Origin: Candidatus Woesearchaeota archaeon
GTDB taxonomy: Archaea; Nanobdellota; Nanobdellia; Woesearchaeales; GW2011-AR4
Assembly: GCA_016784195.1 (NCBI GenBank)
Contig: JADHVE010000037.1
Location: 1-11,693 of the forward strand
Direction of reading: 5' to 3'
DNA length: 11,693 nucleotides
The notes beneath the pieces are model-generated. The model had not been told where the DNA came from and searched no databases. It saw nothing but the letters and a program-made list of their open reading frames with translations. The translations under genes were made by a program, and so were the position numbers. Positions within the stretch are counted from its first letter, which is position 1, and each line of letters begins with the position of its first letter. Shown one piece after another: positions 6,013 through 11,693 of this stretch.

Positions 6013-7538
6013 AATTTAACCCCACTAAAGTCTTGTTTTACTTTGTTATTTTCCAAATCTTTTTTGATCATATCATCAAAAAAAGGAATCTTTACAGGAG
6101 TTGCAAATTTCAGGAAGTTTGAAGTGACTAATGCTTCTCCAATGTCTAAAGAAGCTATTGTTCGGTCATCTTCAGATAAATCCTGGGAGGCAGATTCTAT
6201 TATTGCCTGCCGTTCCGGTTTCATTTCTATACCCAGAATTATTTTTGTGTTCATATTGGCTAATATTTCCCTTGGTATCAAGGAAGGTAATTGAGTTATA
6301 GCGGTTAAGCCGACTTTGAATTTGCGCCCTTCTCTTGCTATGGTGGAGAAAATATTAGAGCCATGCTCCAGGACTTCTTTTCCTAAAACACGAGGAGCTT
6401 CTTCTAATACAATTGAGATAACAGGCTTGTCTTTTAAAGTGCCGTTCATCTTATAGAATTTGTATTTGTTAAATAATTCGGTTGTTATTAAGCTGCCAAT
6501 AAGAATCTCTACCGGGCCTGAGAAGTTTGAGGTGTCTATAATGACTGTCTTGCCTTGCTCTAATTCAGAGGAAATGTCGCTTATTGTTGTAGAACCTGCC
6601 TTCAAGTCGAAAATCCCTTTACAGAATAACTGGTTATTTGCGAAATCTGAGTCAAGCAGGTATAACAATCTTCTTTTAACAACAACTAAAGTTTCTGGCC
6701 TAAACGCACTTTCAATGGTTAATTTTTTTTCACGTATTACTGCTTCAACCCATTTGTTCCTATATTCTTTGTAGTAAAGGTTCAATGCCTGCTTTTGGGC
6801 ATCTGAAAAGTCAACAACACCATCAAAATGCTGTGGCTTAATCAGCTCTAAGTTTATCTTTAAGGTTTTGCAGCCAGGAGGGGCATTTTTTGGAGTGTAG
6901 TAAACAACTTTTTCTTTTTTTGGATGGTCTTTCATCCCTGTTTTTGTTCTTCCATAATACTCATCGTGAGGGTCTAAAACCAAGATTCCGCAGAAATCCT
7001 GGCTGATTAAATTCCATAGGATGTTTGATATTAATACACTTTTTCCTCGGCCTGTCGTTCCTGCTACTAAAATATGGTGTCTTAAGACTTTATCTCCTTC
7101 TAAAAATATATTTACATCCAGTGTTTTTGATCCTGAGCGTAAATTTCCCAGGAATAATGGATTTTTTGGTTTTGTCAAAAAGGTTAAATCTTCTTTTTTA
7201 ATTTCCCTCACTGTAGAGAAAACAGATGGAAGTGCTTTTGATATTGCTGCTTTGTTTTCTTTTATTGTAACCAATGTTTTGAGTTTAGCTAGCATATAAT
7301 TCCTTAATTTTGGCTCCATAAACTCAAAATTTGTTTCTTCCTCTAAGCTCATTCCCGATATCAGCTCTAGATTTTGCTGACTGATCTGGCTTCCATAGAC
7401 CAAGTCAAAAACTTGAAGAAGAATCTTTGAGTTTTTTGTATCAGAAATTAATAATTCTCCTATCTCCAACTTTTCGTCGGATTTTTGCCTTACCAGAATA
7501 CTTCCGAAATCCCCTGAGATAACCTGGCCTTTTGTCAT
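6009..7538 (-). CDS. herA: HerA-type hexameric DNA translocase/helicase
   Basis: HerA is a FtsK/HerA-superfamily ATPase ring that pumps DNA during end resection, usually with the NurA nuclease and Mre11-Rad50. The N-terminal beta-barrel (HAS) domain is seen at about 4-50 (GQVISGDFGSILVRQK). The Walker A is GTTGRGKS (160-167), the HerA DPHDEY motif is at 189-194 (often DPHGEY), the Walker B with catalytic acids is VLEEAP (377-382), and the AREGRKF block (401-407) with Gln416 (TAITQLPS) covers arginine-finger and sensor positions. The 509-residue length is normal. The start follows a TATA-like box about 36 nt upstream (around 7571-7578) and lacks a close Shine-Dalgarno. It overlaps mre11 by 4 nt. 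NurA is not seen next to it. Confidence 0.93.
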   Translation of the reverse strand: MTKGQVISGDFGSILVRQKSDEKLEIGELLISDTKNSKILLQVFDLVYGSQISQQNLELISGMSLEEETNFEFMEPKLRNYMLAKLKTLVTIKENKAAISKALPSVFSTVREIKKEDLTFLTKPKNPLFLGNLRSGSKTLDVNIFLEGDKVLRHHILVAGTTGRGKSVLISNILWNLISQDFCGILVLDPHDEYYGRTKTGMKDHPKKEKVVYYTPKNAPPGCKTLKINLELIKPQHFDGVVDFSDAQKQALNLYYKEYRNKWVEAVIREKKLTIESAFRPETLVVVKRRLLYLLDSDFANNQLFCKGIFDLKAGSTTISDISSELEQGKTVIIDTSNFSGPVEILIGSLITTELFNKYKFYKMNGTLKDKPVISIVLEEAPRVLGKEVLEHGSNIFSTIAREGRKFKVGLTAITQLPSLIPREILANMNTKIILGIEMKPERQAIIESASQDLSEDDRTIASLDIGEALVTSNFLKFATPVKIPFFDDMIKKDLENNKVKQDFSGVKL

Positions 7539-7717
7539 TTTTTAGTCTAAATAAAAGAATTATCACCTTTTTTTAAATCAATAATAAAAAATCAATACTG
7601 CCCCTGCATCCAATTAAATCAAAGTTTTAATCTTTTAAAAATATTTTTTTTATTAATAAAATAATGATTTTAAATTAATGAATGATAAAACATAGAAAAT
7701 CAAGTTAATTTAAATAT
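7539..7717 (-). promoter_or_regulatory. Intergenic region with probable herA promoter
   Basis: This AT-rich stretch separates the PIN gene (upstream, same strand) from herA and holds no ORF. On the minus strand, ATTTAAAA (7578-7571) is a TATA-like box about 36 nt before the herA ATG at 7538, predicting a leader of roughly 10 nt. The run GATTTTTTATT (about 7592-7582, minus) just upstream could end the PIN transcript. These assignments come from spacing and composition only. Confidence 0.4.
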
Positions 7718-8410
7718 TTATCTTTTATTCTCAATCTTTAATATCTGCTCTATCTCTCTTTTTGAGACAGCGCAGCCATTGAGCTTTACACCCCACAAGA
7801 CAGATTCAAGCAAGGTTTGACGGGGATTTATGGTATTTACTAAGTATTTGTCTAATAATCCTAATTCATACGCTATGGTCACCAACTCAACGCTTCTTAT
7901 TACCTTTATATTCTTTGTGAGCTTTTGAAATTCTTTTAGCTTGCTGTAGTCTATCTTTATCCTTGTATGCAAGGTATGCCTGAGGATATTTTTTAGCTTA
8001 TCGGGGTTTTCTATTAATGTTCTTGTGGTTCTTTCATCAACAGCATAAGCATCAGAGTTGTTTAAAATAGCAGTTGCTATTCCAGACATTTCACCGTAAT
8101 GCACTATGTTTATAGGGTGGTTATGGGCTATGAACGAGTTATTTGCCAAATCTAGCAATAATTCTGTTTTTTTTCTTATATCTTCATTGTCAACAATGCT
8201 GATAGTTCCATTTTCTATATAATTGAGGACTTTTAAGGCTTCAAACTTGAATCTTTTTGTTTTTAGCGGCTTGTCTACTATCTCTTGTTTAATCCCTTTG
8301 GATATGTAGAAATTTCCCTTGAACCTTTTTTTTAGAGGCTCTAGAAGCCATAATAAGTCGTTTATTGCCAGGCTTATTATGGGTCCTGCATCAAAAACTA
8401 TTGATTTCAA
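7718..8410 (-). CDS. PIN-domain ribonuclease, putative VapC-like toxin, TTG start
   Basis: PIN domains are Mg-dependent RNases, common as toxins of VapBC modules. From the TTG at 8410 the protein has 230 residues and begins MKSIVFDAGPIISLAIN, the classic PIN first strand with Asp7. Further acids fit the fold: Glu43 (KQEIVD), Glu107 (HYGEMSG), Asp120 and Asp125 (NNSDAYAVDERTTR). About 85 residues after the PIN core form a helical C-terminal extension, so it is larger than the usual 130-residue VapC. The TTG is preferred because it overlaps the upstream stop as TTGA, has an AAGGGGG ribosome-site-like run just upstream, and starts exactly at the first PIN strand; the longer reading from 8509 would overlap the upstream gene by about 100 nt in a basic, non-family stretch. 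Toxin activity is inferred from the domain and the paired gene. Confidence 0.75.
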   Translation of the reverse strand: MKSIVFDAGPIISLAINDLLWLLEPLKKRFKGNFYISKGIKQEIVDKPLKTKRFKFEALKVLNYIENGTISIVDNEDIRKKTELLLDLANNSFIAHNHPINIVHYGEMSGIATAILNNSDAYAVDERTTRTLIENPDKLKNILRHTLHTRIKIDYSKLKEFQKLTKNIKVIRSVELVTIAYELGLLDKYLVNTINPRQTLLESVLWGVKLNGCAVSKREIEQILKIENKR

Positions 8411-8949
8411 GAGAACAGCCCCCTTGTGAAGTCTAATCTTGATCTGATATCGGCTTTTGCTTCTATTTCGGTTATTTTTGTATGGCCTATGTAATTCATC
8501 AGCTCCCATTGAGAAATTCCTAAAATCTCGGAGGCTCTTGCCAGTGATATCCCATGCCTGTAAAGCTGGCTTCCTTTTTTTATTTGAGCCTGCCTTATGA
8601 CCTCTTCCATATACAGTTTTAATCTGCTGTCGATTTTGGATATTAAGTTAAATAATTTTTTTATGGATTTTCTGTATTCAGCAGTATCATCTTTTTTTAG
8701 ATAACCCCATGCTAAATTTAATAAATTGGATAATAACTTAAAGTCAAGCTTTCCAGGCTTTCTTTCAATAACCTTTGATAAAGAGTAGATCAGAATTGCT
8801 ATTGAAACAGAATCTTCATCCTGGAAGATAGACGCATTGTGTATTGTGTGGTTGCTCAGCTCTTTCAGGTCAACTGTTTCTTTGTCCCTTAGGATTGTAA
8901 TAGTATCTGAGAGGATAGAAAGAATGTCTTTTTTTATTGTCTGGTTCAT
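8407..8949 (-). CDS. Putative antitoxin/regulator with C-terminal HTH paired with the PIN gene
   Basis: This 180-residue protein has two parts. Residues 1-120 are helical and not recognised, with a conserved-looking segment LSNHTIHNASIFQDEDSVSI. Residues 133-157 (GISLARASEILGISQWELMNYIG) look like the helix-turn-helix of UPF0175-type antitoxins. The last 15 residues are polar and could be the part that binds and blocks the nuclease. It overlaps the PIN gene by 4 nt (TTGA), the antitoxin-first order typical of VapBC-like modules. The start ATG at 8949 is 31 nt from the end of the large upstream gene, with a TATA-like box at its edge, so the pair can be transcribed independently. The role as antitoxin is inferred from context. 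Confidence 0.65.
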   Translation of the reverse strand: MNQTIKKDILSILSDTITILRDKETVDLKELSNHTIHNASIFQDEDSVSIAILIYSLSKVIERKPGKLDFKLLSNLLNLAWGYLKKDDTAEYRKSIKKLFNLISKIDSRLKLYMEEVIRQAQIKKGSQLYRHGISLARASEILGISQWELMNYIGHTKITEIEAKADIRSRLDFTRGLFS

Positions 8950-8976
8950 TTTTTTGTTTATTAGATTTCTTAATTG

Positions 8977-8986
8977 TTATTTAAAT
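8977..8986 (-). promoter_or_regulatory. TATA-like box for the HTH-PIN pair
   Basis: On the minus strand, ATTTAAATAA lies about 33 nt before the ATG at 8949 and overlaps the stop codon (TAA, 8983-8981) of the large upstream gene. It predicts a short or absent leader and separate control of the pair. Confidence 0.4.
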
Positions 8987-11693
8987 TAGCTGTTTAATAA
9001 ACTCACATTTATAATTAAAATCATCATCTGAATAATCGACAATACCATTAAAATATTTGTAAGGTTCATTAGTCCAATCCGAATTTTTTGGTATATAATT
9101 CATAAAATTTGAATTACCAGTATCATATTCAATACCATTGAAAACATTATTTTTAAAAAAATCATATTTTTCTTGTAAAATTATATTTTTTGAAGCAATA
9201 TATCTAAATATTTTTCCTTGTGTCACATACATAGAAAATGTTTCTGCAAAATCTTCAGTAGGATAAGGATAATCTGCAGTATCTAATGGATCAATCATAG
9301 AATAACTTGAAAAAAACGCTCCATTTTTCATTTCAGTATCTGAATTCCAACTAATAGAATAATAATCAAGACTAATATCAGTTACATAATAAGGATCTCC
9401 AAATAAATCAAATCTTGGATCAACTTTATTTTTATTTTTAGGTAAAAGTAATTCTATATCTACATTATGTGCCCATTCGTGAACAATAGTATGTATCATT
9501 TCACAATCAGATTTAAGAAGACTAAATTGTAAAGTATCACCGAATGATGGAGAGAAAAAATTAGGAGTAATAGATAAGAAATATTCAGACCCTTGCCCTC
9601 CCAAATTTACATTATCAAATTTTTTTATTTCAGAAGGAAGGTTTGACCAAAAATTGTAAATTAGTGAATAAAAATGTTTTTCATCTGGTAAATTTGGGAA
9701 TAATAAAAATGTTTCATTTAAATTAACTTCATTTTTCAATTTATCATAATTTATTTTATCAATTTTTTCTTGATAAGCTACTTGTTCATCTAATTTAATT
9801 AGAATATCTTTTGAAATAATATCATCTTGATTAAAATTATTATCTTTTAAAAATTTATAATATGTATTTAAGTGAAGAGGTCTTTGATTATTATCTAGAT
9901 CTTGTACAAAAGTATAACCTATTTGTTTTAACCCATTCAAAAATCTATATGCGAAAGTATCTGAATCTAAGTAATAATCAGAATAATATTTCTTTTCTTT
10001 GACAACTTCATTAATATTATAAACTAATCCATTTGAAACAATTTTATTTGCTATTTTATCTGATTTTAAAAAATTACTGCCTAACAAAGAATTAATTACT
10101 GTATTCTCACAATTAATCTCATTTCCATTATAAGGTGTCCCATTATTAATCAACTCATACATCTTATAAGCAGAAGGTTTCCAACAAATAATATTACTAG
10201 ATGTTTTATTATATTTAGTTATTCCAAACCCTTCTCCTTTGGCACCTTCAAAATTTGTTGGTCCAGGTGAAACAAATCTGAAATAAGTAATGCCCCACAA
10301 CCAATCAAAATTTTCATTTGCAAGGTTAATTGAATCTTCCATGCATTTTGAAGTTTCATCATATTTTGATACATCATTATAATCCGAATATCCAAATTCT
10401 GAAAATAAAATTTTAAGATTTGTTCTATCATCATTATTTATTATTTCTTGATAAATACCTTGATTCATTGATAACCAATCGTTTTCTAAATTTGAATCAC
10501 AAGGAAGATATGGGTGCCAAGTTATTCCATCAAAATATTTTTCATAATATTCACTATCTTGATCTGTTGGATTTGTTCTTCTTAAATCCATTTCAATATA
10601 AAGATCCTTAATAAAATTTTCAATATAAGTTATACTACCTAAATGTGGTTGAATAGCTGGCATAAACACATATGCATTTGGATTGCCTTCGTTTATTCCT
10701 TTTTTTGAAGCTTCCATCAAATCAACAATTATTTTTATTCTTTCTTCATCTAAAAACTCACTCCCTGTTTCAGGATGTAAAAAATTAGGATGATTAAATT
10801 CATTGCCGGTTTCCCAATAATTAATATCTAAAAAAGACTTTGATAACTCTTTCCAAGCAAATTCATAATTTTCTAAAAATTGTTCATATTTAGTATCGGT
10901 CGTATCATCATTATCAATATCACGATGTGGAACTTCATTAAAATTAATTGAACCAGTCATGGGGGTAGGGAAATCACTTGCACAACCAACAACTTCAACA
11001 TTATTTTGTTTTAATTTAGTAACTGTTTGATGAAGTAAAGATGAAATATAATCGCCATATTTAAGATATAAATCTTCAAAATAATCATTTTGATTTAATT
11101 CATTTTTATCATAAGTCAATGTTAAACTCTGCCATTGTCTAAATAATTTTGGTTTAAATTTCAAAAATTCATCAACTTGAGTTTTATAATCATATCCCTC
11201 CATAATGATATTATTTTCGAATGGTTCTCCGAGACCTAACAACAAATTCATAGATACATCTAAAGGTAGATTGCAATCAGTAGTAAAAACAAACAAATAA
11301 TCATTTATCCCAGCCATTGCATCAACTTCATCGTAAGGCAAAGAAGAGTAAGGTGTTTCACCCCAGTAACTGCCATTGTAATAAACAGCTTTATCATCAT
11401 CATTAAGAGCGAAAATAGAAATTCCGTTAACAAAAGCAACTGCGTCAATCTTTGAAGGTGGTTGAGGTGTTGTATCAAGATTGAAATTATTTTCAAAAAG
11501 GTTAGTTACTTTAATGCCGGTTGGTACAGCATTACCGTTATGATCTGTAATGAATATATCATTGCCTTTAGTATAGTATTTATTGCTGTCATCTGCATAA
11601 AATGCATCAATAGCAGTATCTGTTGTATTGAACAAACTGCTTATAGTAGTTGTAGATTTTAAGTTACTCAAATCATCAATATCATACACAGAT
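8981..11693 (-). CDS. Large multidomain protein: hemopexin-like repeats, GH-A glycoside hydrolase, lethal-factor-like metallopeptidase (N-terminus missing)
   Basis: About 903 codons are in the window; the frame is open at the right edge, so the N-terminus, probably with a signal peptide and more repeats, lies outside. Residues are counted from the GTG codon at 11689. Residues 25-138 hold three hemopexin-like units (AIDAFY, KIDAVAF, EVDAMAG). About 141-520 is a TIM-barrel of clan GH-A: acid/base Glu297 in WETGNEFN, nucleophile Glu431 in LFSEFGY, and WHPY at 391-394. About 577-636 resembles a peptidoglycan-binding unit. About 655-850 is a zincin: HEWAH (737-741), SY (795-796) and EDFAE (812-816), aligning with HEFGH, SY728 and E735FFAE of anthrax lethal factor. 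All catalytic residues seem present. The gene is clearly more AT-rich than its neighbours, suggesting transfer. The substrates are unknown; a cell-surface or secreted role against glycoconjugates or other cells is inferred. Confidence 0.8.
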   Translation of the reverse strand, partial: SVYDIDDLSNLKSTTTISSLFNTTDTAIDAFYADDSNKYYTKGNDIFITDHNGNAVPTGIKVTNLFENNFNLDTTPQPPSKIDAVAFVNGISIFALNDDDKAVYYNGSYWGETPYSSLPYDEVDAMAGINDYLFVFTTDCNLPLDVSMNLLLGLGEPFENNIIMEGYDYKTQVDEFLKFKPKLFRQWQSLTLTYDKNELNQNDYFEDLYLKYGDYISSLLHQTVTKLKQNNVEVVGCASDFPTPMTGSINFNEVPHRDIDNDDTTDTKYEQFLENYEFAWKELSKSFLDINYWETGNEFNHPNFLHPETGSEFLDEERIKIIVDLMEASKKGINEGNPNAYVFMPAIQPHLGSITYIENFIKDLYIEMDLRRTNPTDQDSEYYEKYFDGITWHPYLPCDSNLENDWLSMNQGIYQEIINNDDRTNLKILFSEFGYSDYNDVSKYDETSKCMEDSINLANENFDWLWGITYFRFVSPGPTNFEGAKGEGFGITKYNKTSSNIICWKPSAYKMYELINNGTPYNGNEINCENTVINSLLGSNFLKSDKIANKIVSNGLVYNINEVVKEKKYYSDYYLDSDTFAYRFLNGLKQIGYTFVQDLDNNQRPLHLNTYYKFLKDNNFNQDDIISKDILIKLDEQVAYQEKIDKINYDKLKNEVNLNETFLLFPNLPDEKHFYSLIYNFWSNLPSEIKKFDNVNLGGQGSEYFLSITPNFFSPSFGDTLQFSLLKSDCEMIHTIVHEWAHNVDIELLLPKNKNKVDPRFDLFGDPYYVTDISLDYYSISWNSDTEMKNGAFFSSYSMIDPLDTADYPYPTEDFAETFSMYVTQGKIFRYIASKNIILQEKYDFFKNNVFNGIEYDTGNSNFMNYIPKNSDWTNEPYKYFNGIVDYSDDDFNYKCEFIKQLI
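9140..9727 (-). other. Lethal-factor-like (ATLF) zinc metallopeptidase domain
   Basis: This is residues 655-850 of the large protein. His737, Glu738 and His741 (HEWAH, 9481-9467) are the HExxH zinc and base residues. Glu812 (9256-9254) is the predicted third zinc ligand, and Tyr796 corresponds to the catalytic tyrosine of lethal factor. The run HEWAHNVD resembles HEFGHAVD, and TEDFAETF resembles AEFFAEAF. The gap between His and Glu ligands is longer than in lethal factor (71 against 45 residues), due to an inserted DPRFDLFGDPYYVTD region. Confidence 0.65.
9782..9961 (-). other. Peptidoglycan-binding-like segment
   Basis: Residues 577-636 of the large protein (YRFLNGLKQIGY, then LNTYYKFLKDNNFNQDDIIS, then KDILIKL) follow the PG_binding_1 rhythm 'L-x-x-L-G-Y ... 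T-x-x-A-V-x-x-F-Q-x-x-x-G-L-x-x-D-G-I-v-x-x-T-x-x-L' and its length of about 60 residues, but several hallmark residues (DG, Gln, Gly) are replaced. The match is weak. Confidence 0.3.
10130..11269 (-). other. Clan GH-A glycoside hydrolase barrel
   Basis: Residues about 141-520 of the large protein. Acid/base Glu297 follows Asn296 (NEF, around 10804-10796) at the expected end of strand 4, nucleophile Glu431 (10399-10397) is in SEFGY at strand 7, about 134 residues later, and WHPY sits between them at strand 6. FRQW at 183-186 fits strand 2. The family (GH39, GH5 or another) cannot be chosen by eye. Confidence 0.65.

Noticed and set aside
8411..8509. Upstream ATG for the PIN protein (start at 8509, adding 33 residues)
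   Set aside because: The extension is a basic, non-family sequence that overlaps the HTH gene by about 100 nt in another frame; the TTG at 8410 gives the standard PIN start and a 4-nt overlap.
10219..10434. Short frames overlapping the large minus-strand gene
   Set aside because: They are by-products of AT-rich coding sequence in other frames and lack start signals or recognisable content.
1..11693. CRISPR arrays, tRNA and rRNA genes
   Set aside because: No regularly spaced repeats and no tRNA-like cloverleaf or rRNA-like sequence were seen on either strand.

Overview
The window looks like a piece of an archaeal genome, most likely a low-GC DPANN-type archaeon (Woesearchaeota/Pacearchaeota-like). 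The reasons are a HerA helicase gene overlapping an Mre11 nuclease gene, TATA-like boxes about 26-40 nt before starts, a mix of Shine-Dalgarno and near-leaderless starts, a small archaeal-type lipoprotein, and a helix-turn-helix/PIN gene pair. The lineage is inferred from gene content and style, not from a phylogenetic marker.

Layout, left to right. (1) Positions 1-84, minus strand: the first 28 codons of a gene resembling an IS200/IS605-type TnpB, cut by the window edge. Between it and gatA lie one symmetrical TATA box (107-119) and a large imperfect hairpin (150-193) that ends only 7 nt before the gatA start and may be the end of the insertion sequence. (2) 201-3072, plus: gatA and gatB, the catalytic and tRNA-binding subunits of the glutamyl/aspartyl-tRNA amidotransferase. 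No gatC is visible. (3) 3297-4588, plus: a secreted acidic coiled-coil protein translationally coupled (ATGA overlap) to a tiny very acidic lipoprotein; neither is recognised as a named family. A perfect 10-bp hairpin at 4601-4626 separates them from the convergent genes. (4) 7538-4681, minus: herA then mre11, overlapping by 4 nt, a DNA-end-resection pair without rad50 or nurA beside it. (5) 8949-7718, minus: a putative antitoxin with a C-terminal HTH, overlapping by TTGA a PIN-domain ribonuclease that appears to start at TTG. (6) 11693-8981, minus: the 3' part of a very AT-rich gene for a large, probably extracellular protein. In protein order it has hemopexin-like repeats, a clan GH-A glycoside hydrolase barrel with both catalytic glutamates, a weak peptidoglycan-binding-like segment, and a C-terminal zinc metallopeptidase whose HExxH, SY and E-x-x-A-E motifs match the anthrax lethal factor catalytic domain.

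How the genes work together: gatAB serves translation, herA-mre11 serves DNA-end processing, the HTH-PIN pair is probably a toxin-antitoxin-type module, and the coiled-coil/lipoprotein pair is probably a cell-surface unit. The glycosidase/protease fusion is the most unusual object: it joins sugar cleavage and lethal-factor-like proteolysis in one chain, and its base composition differs from its neighbours, which suggests acquisition by transfer.
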